Positions 24,401 to 36,675 of a DNA stretch of 64,000 nt are shown here, piece by piece (the stretch's first letter is position 1; the number at the start of each line of letters is the position of its first letter). The DNA is taken from contig JAQSEB010000023.1 in assembly GCA_030063045.1 (NCBI GenBank), positions 124,001 to 188,000 of the forward strand, in the 5' to 3' direction. The notes under the pieces were generated by a model. The model was not told where the DNA came from and did no database searches. It was given only the letters and a program-made list of their open reading frames with translations. The DNA is from Pratylenchus scribneri (taxonomy: Eukaryota; Nematoda; Chromadorea; Rhabditida; Pratylenchidae). The position numbers and the translations under genes were made by a program.

Positions 24401-27400
24401 CCAGAAAATGTTTCATCAGCGCATTCACAGCCATCCCCGCTCTATGCTCCAGCGTTTGTAATTGGTCCAATGCTATAGAAAATATACAAATTAATTGGAA
24501 ATTATTTAAATTGCCGAAAGATCAGAGTTCAAATGTTAATTATAATCCTTTTTTGTCAAAAACGGAAAGTATTCATACTACCTTTTCATCATTTGATTAT
24601 ATTTTGGCTTGGATTTCATCATTCTAATCTAACTTAATTTGAACCATTAAATCAAAATGGGTTTTAAACCATACCAGGTTTAAACCGTTCAATACCCTTC
24701 TTTAATTGTTGACCAAACCAAAATGGGTTTAAACCGTTTAATACCCTTTAATTGTTGACCAAACCAAAATGGGTTTAAACCGTTTAATACCCTTTAATTG
24801 TTGACCAAACTAAAATGGGTTTAAACCATTTAATACCCTTTAATTGTTGACCAAACCAAAATGGGTTTAAACCGTTTAATACCCTTTAATTGTTGACCAA
24901 AACATAACAAATTATATACCATTCAATGCGTCTTTTTGACCAGCTCTATCCAATTTTGGGTATATTTGGTTTGTGAATGTTGGACAAACCCAGCTTAAAC
25001 CATTATAATTAATTTGTTACTATCCCGAATCAATTATTAAAAACCACCTGCAATTCCCTCCATCGATTGACCACCAGCCATGGGCAATTCATAATCACTG
25101 CTCATTTTTCTCCGATCCGAACTTGGCGACCGTAACCGTCTCATCATTCTGCTTTGATTTTGATGTGCCCCAGAGGAATATGTCGAATTTGCCACATCAA
25201 ATTTGTTAGTTTTTCGTGGCGAAAGGAAGATTGCCGCAACGGATGATGGGCTTTCCGGCCGCCGTTGATCCATTGGACTGGGTTGTTCGCAATCACTTTG
25301 AGTCTCATCAACGGGTCGAGAAACGATTGCTTCCGCCACCAACAATCGTTCCAATGCACCATCATCAATGCCACGGCCAAACCATCGTCCACATCTGTGA
25401 AAATAAATTTGGGTTAAATTTATTTTTTACACCGAAACTACCGGAAATAGAAAGTTTGAGCTGTGACACAATTTCGAACGAGCACCTTAAAAAAATAAAT
25501 TTTTTAATTAATTTTTAAAAAGTTTGGTAGTCGATTTTGATTTCGACATCTAATTATCATATAATCTATTGCTAAATCGATTCGGAATGGTCGGTTTATT
25601 ATAAGATTTAAATTTGAAATTTTGATTTAATTGGTTTGAAGCCAATTTTGTGGCAAATGAAATTTAGATTTTTAAACAGGTTTAACATTTTTAAAATTGA
25701 AAAAATCTATCCAGAATTCGAATTTCCCCATCTAAATCAAGAGATGTTATATATCCATTCAATGTGTATATATTTTTGGTTAGTGGAAATCGAGATCGGC
25801 GGTTGCGATTGCAAGATCGGTTGCAATGAATTTATAAACTTACATAATCCAAATACCATTTTGTCAATTTTTGATTTGTTCGATCCTTTGTTGAATGGCC
25901 AACTCGAAGTGTGGAAAGAAGGCCGAGGTTTTTGAACTGAAAAATTTGAAAATAATTAAAATTAAAAGGATATTATGTAATTTGAAGAAAATAATTGAAT
26001 TTGCGAAGTGCCAAAAAATAATCTTTAAGGTCATAAAAGTTGGCCAATTTGATAATTTAAAGCCTATAATTCCGAAAAGCATACAAAAAATGTTTTGTTT
26101 GCCAGTTGCCACCAAGGAGAATTGAACTTTATTAGACCTATGAGTTGAAAAAGCCCAATTAAAAATTTTTTTCATAAATTAAGTTTTCGGTAAAATAAAA
26201 ATATTTCCCAAATTTAAATAATCTTCTTACGTACATGGAAAGTGAATTGAGTGCTATTGGCTGGCAGGAAAATGTGGGAAGTACAGCCAAGTGATCCGGT
26301 CAGAACAATATAAACCAGCGATTCGGAAAATTTGTCCAAACTGCCCACCAAAAGAACTTGATAGCGCATTTCTATGAAAAAAATGGAAATTAAATTTTAA
26401 ACAATTGAAAAACTGACTTATGGTCAAAAATGTATTTGTAAAGCAGGAAAAATCGACTGCATTCAGTGAGAGTAAATGGAATAAAAATTGTTCACGTTCA
26501 TCGTCGGAGCGTAGGAATGAATAGCGTTTGTACATTTTTCTGTAAAATTTGACAATTAATTTAGCCATAAAAGAAAAGCATGGAATTAAATCAAAATTTT
26601 CTGGTTGAAAAAATTTTGATACCGTAAAATTTGGTCTAAGGCCCAGAAAAATGATTCGCCAACAAAGGGTATTGAAACTATGACATCGTGCATAAAAAAC
26701 AGGATCCTATCCTAACCACCACCAAGTCTTAATTCCCCGAAAAACAAAAAACATTTTGTTATGTTATGAGACCAAGGTAAATTTTATAGCCCAAAAGTGA
26801 TAATTTTCTTCTCCAAAAATATATGGATGTAATTCAATGATTTTAGGGTAAATAATTAATATTTTCTAATTTTATAATATTTAACTGAAAAAAATGGAAT
26901 TCGTTGAAATAATTGGAAAAATTCAATGATTTTATGGGTAAATTAAATATTTTCTCATTTTTTAATAATTTAAAAGAACTCACTGAAGTAATTGAGTATT
27001 GCTCAACAACTTAAAATGTAAAAAATTATTTAAAAATAAATGAATATTTTTAACCTTTTTTAAATACAAATACAATGATTTCCGTTCCAATGCCAAACGA
27101 ACAAAAGCCCGTGCAAAACCAATGTCTTTAATTTAATTTTTTTACAATTTCTCAGATAAAAAATGATTAAAAGACCTGTTTTGATTTCAGTCATTCGAAT
27201 TATATTCCTTAAAAAATTTTTATTAAATTTTAAATTTAAATATTAATAAAAAAAATTAAAATAATTTATAACATATAAAAAATAATTCCGCCTGTTTTGT
27301 GTTTTCGCTTAGAATAATTCCGCCTGTTTGTGTTTTCGCTTAGAATAATTCCGCCTGTTTTGTGTTTTCACTTAGAATAATTCCGCCTGTTTTGTGTTTT

Positions 27401-30400
27401 CACTTAGAATAATTCCGCCTGTTTTGTGTTTTCGCTTAGAATAATTCCGCCTATTTGTGTTTTCGCTTAGAATAATTCCGCCTGTTTTGTGTTTTCGCTT
27501 AGAATAATTCCGCCTGTTTGTGTTTTCGCTTAAGAATAATTCCGCCTGTTTTGTGTTTTCGCTTAGAATAATTCCGCCTGTTTGTGTTTTCGCTTAGAAT
27601 AATTCCGCCTGTTTGTGTTTTCGCTTAGATTAATTCCGCCTGTTTGTGTTTTCGCTTAGAATAATTCCGCCTGTTTTGTGTTTTCGCTTAGAATAATTCC
27701 GCCTGTTTGTGTTTTCGCTTAGAATAATTCCGCCTGTTTGTGTTTTCGCTTAGAATAATTCCGCCTGTTTTGTGTTTTCGCTTAGAATAATTCCGCCTGT
27801 TTGTGTATACGCTTAGAATAATTCCGCCTGTTTTGTGTTTTCGCTTAGAATAATTCCGCCTGTTTGTGTTTTCGCTTAGAATAATTCCGCCTGTTTTGTG
27901 TTTTCGCTTAGAATAATTCCGCCTGTTTTGTGTTTTCGCTTAGAATAATTCCGCCTGTTTTGTGTTTTCGCTTAGAATAATTCCGCCTGTTTTGTGTTTT
28001 CGCTTAGATTAATTCCGCCTGTTTGTGTTTTCGCTTAGAATAATTCCGCCTGTTTTGTGTTTTCGCTTAGAATAATTCCGCCTATTTGTGTTTTCGCTTA
28101 GAATAATTCCGCCTGTTTTGTGTTTTCGCTTAGAATAATTCCGCCTGTTTGTGTTTTCGCTTAAGAATAATTCCGCCTGTTTTGTGTTTTCGCTTAGAAT
28201 AATTCCGCCTGTTTGTGTTTTCGCTTAGAATAATTCCGCCTGTTTGTGTTTTCGCTTAGATTAATTCCGCCTGTTTGTGTTTTCGCTTAGAATAATTCCG
28301 CCTGTTTGTGTTTTTGCTTAGAATAATTCCGCCTGTTTTGTGTTTTCGCTTAGAATAATTCCGCCTGTTTGTGTTTTTGCTTAGAATAATTCCGCCTGTT
28401 TTGTGTTTTCGCTTAGAATAATTCCGCCTGTTTGTGTTTTTCGCTTAGATTAATTAAAAATATTAATAAAAATTATAAAAAAAATAATTCCAACTTTAAA
28501 TCATAAGCCATTGTATTTGGCAACGGGTTCAATGTGCGTGGTTCTGTTCCGCCCAAAACTCCTCGAGTCAATCGTTCATACAATCGGGATGGACTGTTCG
28601 AACGGGACAGTGATCTATTTCTCTGTTGATGGTGGTTTCGATTTGAAGCGACAGGCGGAAGGCCTTGATGATGTGGTCCAATGCTCAAATCACGTGCAGA
28701 TCTTTTCGGGGTTGATGGCGGTGGTTTATCGGCGTAGGTTGAAGTAGCCATCCTTGAAAGGGAATCCTCGGACACATGTGAGGCTAGATCTTAAAAATTA
28801 CAATTATTTAAAATATAATTAAATTTTTGGTGCGGTGTGTAAGCAAAAGCTTTGATGGTACATAAAGCAAAATATATAATAATTAGCTGGAATTAAATTT
28901 AGCGTTTGCGCATAAATAAAAGCATTAAATAGTAATTTATCAGTTATTTGGTCATCAATTTTGGCCCCTTTCTATAGAATTTCTTTTTATCCAATTGTAG
29001 TTTTGCTCACGGGCGCCTATGGATGATCAAAGGGAAATCCATACTTCACTTTTACAAAATTAAGGGTTCAGTGTCCGAATCCGTCAAGGAATTATTTTTT
29101 TCAGTTTGGTATCCAATTTATGCAACTGTATACTACCGTAACTTTTGGAAGATATACAGTAATTCGAGAAAAAAAGGAAAAGAACTCCGAGCTAAATGTG
29201 TCAGTATTATCTAAAATTTGGAACCAGATAACCGACGGCTGTACCGTATTTCAATAATAAAAGCATAAATAAAACACAGAAAAGGATAAGAAAAGCACAA
29301 AATGGATTAGTAATAATTAGTATGTGTTAATTTCACTGCTGCTGATAATGATGAATTCACCATGTATTCCCGTGCAATATGTATTAGTAAATAAAATCAC
29401 CACACACAAAACACTATTCTCACTTTTATTGTGCTCCTCAAATCCATTTGATGGTTGACTGCTTGCACTTCTCGGCAAACTTCTTTTTGGCCTTGATGAT
29501 TCCCTACTTTTTCTCTCCACCTTTTCTTCAGCAGGTTGATTATTGTTGACTGCCTTCAATGGTCCATTATAAATGAATTTCCGATAAGCTTCCACCGTTT
29601 TATCCTCTTCTTCCTTCTTCATTTTTCTTCTAATTTGTGGAGTAAATAATTTCCATTCATTTTCCATTGCTCCTTTTGATGACGCCGAAGAAGGTGGCCT
29701 CGGTGGAAGATTTGCGGCTTTATTGTCCAAATTTTGGCCAATATTTTGATGGCCAATTTGCTTCATTTCTTTTTGCTGATCTTCACCACTCAAATTGGTC
29801 GTTGCAATTTTATCACAAATCACATTTGCTGCCCTCAACAGCGATTGGGACCAATTGTTGGTCAAATTTGTTGAAATTGAATGGAATTGATGAGGAGAAT
29901 TGTCCCGGGAACGTTGGGGCATTGGTATTTCCATTGTGCCGGCAATTCGTCGAATTGAGCTGATCAATTCAACCAACATTGGCGATTCATCAGTGGTGTT
30001 GTTGCCTTCTTTCACAGATGATTCTATTTTACAAAACAAAACACATTTTACTGAATTACTTTATGTACCAAAAACCAAACACAGAAATAGGACTAATAAG
30101 TGCCGTCGGCTCAGCATCTGCGCCATTCTTTTGGACATAACTCAACATGGAAGAAACCAATTTGGGAAGGCGATATGTCATTAGAAAGCCCTAAATGTCC
30201 TCCAAAAAGTGGCCTTAACTAATTTTTTTGAAAATTAAAATAATTTGTAAAATAAGTGTCTTTTCTTCAAAAAATCCAATACACTATATTCAAAATCATT
30301 TAATTTTTTTTAAAATGTGAATTCATAAAATTTAATAATGGCCAATTTGTAGAAAAAACTTTTGGCTTTCCAATGATATATCGCCTTCCAAAATTGGTTA

Positions 30401-33400
30401 TTTCCTCGGTGAGATATGAGCCAAACGTATGGCCCAGGCATTGGAACATCCCCGAATGACCAAACACATTACATAAGGATAGATTTACTACACAAAAGGG
30501 AAGCTTTTGCAACAATTTTTTATACTAATCACTAAATAACTTTTTTTTGTAAGCATTTTTTTTGTAAATTGCAATTTATTCGCTTACATTCAATTCGTCT
30601 CCGAAAGACTAACCAAACCATGGATTTGTAAAAATCCTCTTCTTCTTAAAATGAAAATGGGGAAAAGTTTGTGGGTGCAAATAGAGGAATAAGAACGGAT
30701 AGGATCGAATTTTAATTATTAAAAATTAAAACCAACCACCATTTGCTGGTGGATTGTAAACATCAATTGAACTTGACCGTCGACTCGATATTCTGTTGTT
30801 TTTCTCTTCGAATTCGTGAAAAGCGGTGATGTATGCCCAAAGGGCTGATTTTCCCTAAAAATTTTAATTTAAATTTACACTAAATTATATTTTTTATTTT
30901 ATTTTTTTATTTATCTTTTTATATTTATCTTTATTTATTTCTATTTATCTTTATTAATTTATTTATTTCTAAAATTTATTTTATTTTTTATTTTTCTTTT
31001 TTGTCTTGTTTTATATTTTTTTATATCTTTTTATTTTTTTTATCTTTTTTTATCGTTTTATATTTTTTTTATCTTTTAAATTTTCTTTTTTGTCTTTTTC
31101 TTTTTTTATCTATTTTCTTTTTATTTTCCTTTTTGTTTTAATCTTTTTTCTTTTTTTTTATCTTTTTTATTTTTCTTTTTTTTTGTCTTTTTTTTATCTT
31201 TTTATTTTTCTTTTTTATCTTTTTTTATCTTATCTTTTTTTATTTTTCTTTTTTTCTTCTTTTTTTATTTTTAATATTTTATTTTTCCTTTTTTTATTAT
31301 TATTTTTTTATTATTAATATTTTAATTATTATTAATATTTATTTGCCTGCTTCCTTTTTAGGCCATGTGACCAAATTCTCTCCAACAAATCGCAGAATGC
31401 AGCAACCAAAGTATTCTTTAATAAATTTCAATAAGCAATAACAATTAAAAATATGAATAAAAATAAATTTAAATTAAAATAATAAAAATATAAAAAATTT
31501 ATTTATTTTTTAACACCTCTTCCACCCCGGAAACACCAAAATTTGACAATTGGCCATGGCCCAAATGGATGGCTTCTTTGCCCATTTTTGCGACCAAAAT
31601 TCGCTTAGTTTTTGCTACAAAAAACAAAATTTAATAATAATTCAAAATATTTTGAATTGAATAACCACCTTTCGTTTCATTCAATAATTGTTCAACGAAT
31701 TTCCAATTTTGATGGGCCAACATCGGCGGTTGCGATGCTTTTTTGTCATTGTTCGATGATTGTTGATTTTGTTCATTTGAAGTTTTATTCAACAATAAAT
31801 TTTCTTTACCGCCCATTAATAATTGCTGCTTTTGTGGTTGATTTTGTTGATGAATCTGCAATTAGTTTTTACATATTGAATTAATATTTAAATAAAAGAA
31901 AAAATATAAATTTAATCATAAATCATTGAAAATTTTATCCATAATTTTCGTATAAAAATTAACATATTTATTTGAGGGAAAACTTAGAGAGAAAAATTGA
32001 TGCTTTTAGGATTTTTAAGTCAAAAATTGATATTATGGTGCAGTGGTAGAATGATGTTTTTTAATGCACAAAGTGTCTAAGGTTCAATGCCCCTTGGTGG
32101 CAAATCATTTTTCTAGGCTTTAGGCATTAAAAATTAGTCAAATTTGGCCAAGTTTTACGGCCACAAAAATTGATTTTTTGAAATGAAAAATTATGAGTAA
32201 ATTTTCTATGATTTTATTAGATAAATTAATTATAATTAAATTTTTTAATTAAATATTTCATTTTACCTTCTCTTCTAATAATTCTTCATTCTTTTCCAAA
32301 ATTCTGGTAGAATCTTCGCTTTTACTAGCCAATTTATTCAACAAAGATGAATAATTAATGTTTGGTAGACATCCTCCATATTTTGGTGTGAAATCCATTG
32401 GTGAAATTGGCGGTGGATTAATTCGATATTCTGGAGGATTATTATGAATATTTTCTTCCACAAATGAAATTTGATCATCGTTTTGGGCATTCAATTTTTG
32501 TAAATTTGCAATTCGTTGATCAAAAATGGAAATTGCTGTATTTTCCATTTGTGCCAATGTTGGATTATTTTGTGAGCTGAGTATTTTTGAGTCGATGAAT
32601 GAGGTGAACATCTTTAAAAATGATATTAATTTTATTTATTTAAGAATTAGGATGGGAATTATTAGGAATCCCTAAAAATCATTGAATTTTTGAAGCCAAC
32701 TTGGTAAAATTGGACTTAATTTTATCTAAAATCATTGGATTTACTGATAGTTTTTTGTGTCAAAAATTTTTTAGGTCATAAAACTTATCCAAATCGAATT
32801 CCTTTTTAAAGATAATCCCTCTTCTGCAGCAAGCAGCACTGAAGTCTAGAAAAATGATTTGCCACCAGTGGGAATTGAACCTTTGACTTCGAGTGTTAAA
32901 AGGAAGGATTCTACCACTGCGCTATCCAAATCTAGTGCGTGAATTAGATTAAATCTATAAGTTCCAACTCTTTTTTTGTGGTTTATGGACGTTTAATTGC
33001 CTCAAAATTTAGATTTTTCAAAAGGAAAATTATATGATAAATTCAATGATTTTTAATAAATTATTAATTCACATTTTAATTAAAATTCCCCAATTTACCT
33101 GTGTTTCCAAAAATGCCGATAAAAATGGTAGAATGCTTTCCGGTTGATCGACCAAAAATGAAATTTTATCAAAATTTGCTGTGGATTCTCTCAAAATTTT
33201 GGCATTCCTCCGACGATTCCTTCCAATAATGGATTTATCCAAATGATTTTCTGTTCCAGTGTTGAGCAAATAATTTTCATATGATGAAAAAATTGTGGCA
33301 AAATGATTCACAAAAATTGATCGAATTTCTGCGTTGAATTGAAGTCCCTAAAAAATTAAAATTATAGAAAAAATTAAAATAAAATTTGGAAAAAAATTCA

Positions 33401-36400
33401 AATAAAATTTTAAAAAAATTCAAATAAAATTTAGGAAAAAATTCAAATAAAATTTGGCAAGAATTTCAAAAAATTGGAAAAAAAATTCAAATAAAAATTT
33501 GGAAAAAAAATTCAAATAAAATTTGCAAAAATTTTTTAAATTTTGGAATAAAAATTTTTGGAAAAAAAGAATCAAATAAAATTTAGAAAAAATTCCAAAA
33601 TAAAACAAACTCTTTGATAAAATCCATGAATTCCTTCCGGCGGCGGTCGTTCAGCAAATTCCTTTTGTAATGCAGAAATTAGAGCGGTAATTTTTTGCAG
33701 ACGGGGAAATGGTGGTAAATCTTCTGGCGCCTCCAACCGTTGAGAATCAATGTCCAAAAGGCAAATATTCGACTGAAAAAATGGTTTAAATAAATTAATG
33801 ATTGAATTGAATGAAAAACCTGAGGTAATTCTTCTTTGAATGAATCGCTCTCGTTCTCCAAACATAAACCCATTAGCCTTAAATGGAAATTAATTAAATA
33901 TTTCATATTATTTAATTAGCCGAAAAAGAGTAATCACCAAATACCAAAATATAATGGTTTAAATAAAGATTTTTCCTACATCTACAAACCATATTCCCGA
34001 AATTGGATAGAGCTGGTCAAAACGTATTGAATGGTATATAATTTGTTATGGTTTGGTCAACAATTAAAGGGTATTAAACGGTTTAAACCCATTTTGGTTT
34101 GGTCAACAATTAAAGGGTATTAAACGGTTTAAACCCATTTTGGTTTGGTCAACAATTAAAGGGTATTAAACGGTTTAAACCCATTTTGGTTTGGTCAACA
34201 ATTAAAGGGTATTAAACGGTTTAAACCCATTTTGGTTTGGTCAACAATTAAAGGGTATTAAACGGTTTAAACCCATTTTGGTTTGGTCAACAATTAAAGG
34301 GTATTAAACGGTTTAAACCCATTTTGGTTTGGTCAACAATTAAAGGGTATTAAACGGTTTAAACCCATTTTGGTTTGGTCAACAATTAAAGGGTATTAAA
34401 CGGTTTTTTAAACCCATTTTGGTTTGGTCAACAATTAAAGGGTATTAAACGGTTTTTTAAACCCATTTTGGTTTAAAGGTTCAAAACTAAGTTAGAAAGA
34501 ATTGGTTAAACCTAAGCCAAAACATAAATAAATGATGCAATTACCATGGCACGGGTGCTTCCAAAAATTTCATTTGGCTATGAGGCAAAATTGGACAGTA
34601 GGCCAAATTCCAAACAAATGGATAAATAAGTGTTGAAAGTGTTTCAGCAACCAACATCAGAGTCCTCGCATCTAAAAATTAAATATTAAAAATTAATTTT
34701 AAATTAAAATAAATTCTTACTTTTTGAAATAATTAAAATTTGTTTTTCCAGCATAAAACTTGTCAGCACTTTGAAAAAAATATCCAAAGAGGAAAAATGA
34801 TTAAATAGATTCACAATTGGATAGTCGAAGAATTCAAATTCATTTGGATTTGGTCTTTTTACTAAAAGTTGAAAATGGCAATGGGAAACATTCATTGAAG
34901 TGCCGGGTGGAGGCAGTGGAATCTGTTCAAATTAATTTTTTATTTATTAATATTTTAGATTTTATTTTGTAAATTTTTTAGGCCTTATGAATGGAATTTT
35001 TTAAAAAATTTAGACCTTAAGAATGGAATTTAAAAAATATTTAGACTTTAAAAATGGAATTTTAAAAATTTTTTGCCCTAATAAAAATGAAATTTTAAAA
35101 AAATAGAATTTTAAAAAATTTTAATTTTTTGAGTATGAATTTTTGAAAATTTTTAGACATTAAGAATGAAATTATAAAAATTTTAGATCATAAGAATGAA
35201 TTTTTAAAAAATTTTTGACATTAAGAATAAAATTTAAAAAAATTTTGTCCTTAAAAAATGGAATTTTAAAAAAATTTGTAGGTCTAAGAATGGAATTTCA
35301 AAAATTTTTAGACTTAAGAATTTTTAGACAATTTATTTTTTAGATTTTAACTAAATTTTTAAAGTTACGGAATAAACCTGATGCAGAGTCCAATAGAGTA
35401 AATCTTCAAATACAATTGGTTCTTCCGTGAATTTGTCATTAATTACCATCCAAATATTGTGAAGTAAATTCTCGGATGAATAAATCACCGGAATCTGTTC
35501 AAATTTAATTTACAATTTAAATTTCAAAATAAAATTGACTTACCGGGCTCAAAAGAACCATCGATTTTGAAATGAACAGTGGAGTTTTTGCATTTTTATA
35601 ATATGCCAAATGTTCATCATTTGCATTCGAATTATTTGGATTTGACGAATTTCGACGGTTGGATGAGAGTTTACGAGGCAAAGAATGGGTTGTGAATTTT
35701 CGCGAAGATGTATTTGGCAATGCCGATTCATTTCCGCTAATAAATGATTGTGGAATTGATGTTGAATTGGAGGCAAAATCTCGTAAATAAGTGAGCTGAG
35801 CATCAAATCTTAGATAATTATAATTAGTTTAATTATTTAAGATTTGATGTTTAATTTGAAAATAAAATAATGAAAATGGTGAAAAGATTTTAGCTAAAAA
35901 ATTGAATAGAGCTGGTCAAGACGCATTTAATGGTAACTAATATTAGAATTGGTTAAACCCAAGCCAAAACATAATCAAAATGATGTGTCTCGAAGAGACC
36001 TATCGATTTAGATGAGTATTTAACCGCTATAATCCTTCGCGATTTTCAATGTTTTTTTCACCATCCATTTTTTTAAAAATATTTCCCATTATTTATAGTT
36101 CTTAAACAAAATAACTCTTACATTTGTTGGCGTAATTCCAGTGATTTCAGCTCCTATAAATTCAATAAATTATAAATAAAATTTCTAAATTAATTTACCT
36201 CGTAAAAAACCAATGAACATCCATGCAACCGGGTGCCATCTAAAACTCAAATTTAAAAGTATTAAACCATTTTTAAACCTTCTCTAACAACAACAAATGA
36301 ATGGAATGATGGATCTCGTGGAACATTTTGTTCGGTGTACAATCGGACACTGCATGGCATCGCAAGCTGAAATCACATAAAATTAAATTAATAAATAAAT

Positions 36401-36675
36401 TCATTCTTTTTATTTACCGAACATATCTCCGGTGCGAATGGCTTTCCATCCCTCTCTTTTGGATAATGTGCTATAATTTTGGCTTCATAGCTCGTTTCTA
36501 ATGGAGATTTTGGTAATGGCAGAGTGGTTTTATCGCCAAATTCGGATGATTTTTCTTGCTAAATTATTGCTTTAATCTCTGAATATAATTCAATATAAAA
36601 AACCTTTAATCCGAATTCAGGATTGTAGCCAATTACGGCAAAATAATCATATAATGGAGTGTCAGGAAATATCAT
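21410..36675 (-). CDS. DENND5/RAB6IP1-like DENN-RUN-PLAT protein
   Basis: Likely Rab guanine-nucleotide exchange factor or effector in Golgi/endosome traffic. 33 exons: 36604-36675, 36418-36558, 36279-36366, 36199-36239, 36122-36153, 35544-35808, 35378-35494, 34721-34922, 34545-34671, 33830-33887, 33611-33772, 33099-33347, 32267-32611, 31669-31855, 31517-31614, 31347-31415, 30740-30854, 29424-30023, 28495-28789, 27176-27207, 27055-27125, 26984-27009, 26418-26539, 26235-26371, 25844-25936, 25442-25485, 25048-25394, 24307-24472, 24135-24260, 24047-24090, 23941-23998, 21486-21632, 21410-21446 (4713 nt, 1570 residues). Every junction keeps phase. In order: uDENN ([12 protein letters not shown]), cDENN ([23 protein letters not shown]), [13 protein letters not shown] with [12 protein letters not shown]1 ([19 protein letters not shown]), [24 protein letters not shown] (VGHSTKD), [21 protein letters not shown]2 to the C-terminus. 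Longer than human DENND5A (about 1290) because of Ser/Gln/Asn-rich linkers in exons 18-19. Exon 16 uses a GC donor. Confidence 0.95.
21715..23935 (+). repeat. AT satellite family E (TTTAATGAATATATTATTATA), with duplication
   Basis: Almost pure A/T array of a ~20 bp unit with an alternating TATATGTATTTAATGAA variant, filling the 2308 bp intron 31 of the DENND5-like gene. The block starting at 21721 recurs at 23064, an offset of 1343 bp, with near-identical order of variants for about 550 bp. A non-repeat TIR element separates the blocks. Frames translating to NILLYLM repeats are artefacts. Confidence 0.95.
22316..22940. mobile_element. TIR element inserted in AT satellite
   Basis: Terminal inverted repeats GGGAGCGGATTTTTATTGAT (left) and the complement ending AATATAAATCCGCTCCC (right), each flanked by TA, consistent with a TA target duplication as in Tc1/mariner-type elements. 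The interior is A/T-rich with many ATCAATATTTTG phrases and no transposase frame, so it is non-autonomous. Confidence 0.8.
24585..25015 (+). mobile_element. family G element, copy b
   Basis: Lies in intron 27 of the DENND5-like gene. It carries about four units of the 46 bp interior repeat (GACCAAACCAAAATGGGTTT type), then CCATTCAATGCGTC, CCAATTTTGGGTATATTTGG and a degenerate right end. The outer inverted ends are eroded. Confidence 0.75.
26640..26705 (-). mobile_element. SINE-like remnant
   Basis: The minus strand carries a B-box-like TTTCAATACC preceded by an A-box-like region, followed by TTGGCGAATCATTTTTCTGG. It shares the AGAAAAATGATT-GCCA stretch with the elements at 32036 and 32850. 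In intron 22 of the DENND5-like gene. A weaker relative lies at about 26098-26125. Confidence 0.4.
27281..28455 (+). repeat. minisatellite family A, array 3
   Basis: About 38 units of family A inside intron 19 of the DENND5-like gene. Marker variants CCTATTTGTG (27450, 28081), CTTAAGAATAAT (27530, 28161) and CTTAGATTAATT recur exactly 631 bp apart, showing a recent block duplication of about 20 units. Confidence 0.97.
30110..30450. mobile_element. palindromic MITE-like element, family P, copy 6
   Basis: Lies in intron 17 of the DENND5-like gene. The left arm GGACATAACTCAACATGGAA and the right arm CTCGGTGAGATATGAGCC mirror each other; the inner arms CCTAAATGTCCTCCAAAAAG and its diverged complement are visible. 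Confidence 0.75.
30860..31340. repeat. T-rich low-complexity tract
   Basis: About 480 bp of T with A and C (TTTTTTATCTTTTT type), filling intron 16 of the DENND5-like gene. On the transcribed strand it is A/G-rich. Plus-strand poly-Phe frames here are not genes. Confidence 0.9.
32036..32165 (+). mobile_element. tRNA-derived SINE-like element, plus orientation
   Basis: An A-box-like GGTGCAGTGGTAGAAT is followed about 35 bp later by GGTTCAATGCC (B box) and GGTGGCAAATCATTTTTCTA. In intron 13 of the DENND5-like gene. A related copy in opposite orientation lies in the next intron upstream. Confidence 0.6.
32840..32945 (-). mobile_element. tRNA-derived SINE-like element, minus orientation
   Basis: On the minus strand TAGCGCAGTGGTAGAAT matches a pol III A box, GGTTCAATTCC a B box, and ACTGGTGGCAAATCATTTTT the shared 3' part. 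In intron 12 of the DENND5-like gene, inverted relative to the element at 32036. Confidence 0.6.
33935..34535 (-). mobile_element. family G element, copy c (expanded)
   Basis: Lies in intron 9 of the DENND5-like gene, opposite in orientation to copies a and b. It contains nine to ten near-identical 46 bp units (AAACCCATTTTGGTTTGGTC then AACAATTAAAGGGTATTAAACGG split here), the largest expansion among the copies. The flanks ACAAACCATATTCCCGAAATT and AGGTTCAAAACTAAGTTAG match other copies. Confidence 0.85.
34930..35377. repeat. degenerate TTTTTAGACCTTAAGAATGG repeats
   Basis: Irregular tandem copies of a ~30 bp unit around GACTTTAAAAATGGAATTTT in intron 7 of the DENND5-like gene. A similar low-complexity run of AAATTTGGAAAAAAATTCAA occupies 33350-33605 (intron 11). 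Confidence 0.7.
35895..36065 (-). mobile_element. family G element, copy d (partial)
   Basis: Retains GAATAGAGCTGGTCAAGACG, TTGGTTAAACCCAAGCC and the end GATTTTCAATGTTTTTTCAC, but lacks the interior 46 bp repeat. In intron 5 of the DENND5-like gene. Confidence 0.65.

Noticed and set aside
31006..31317. Plus-strand frame of 103 codons, mostly Phe/Leu
   Set aside because: Composition artefact of a T-rich tract inside a DENND5 intron.
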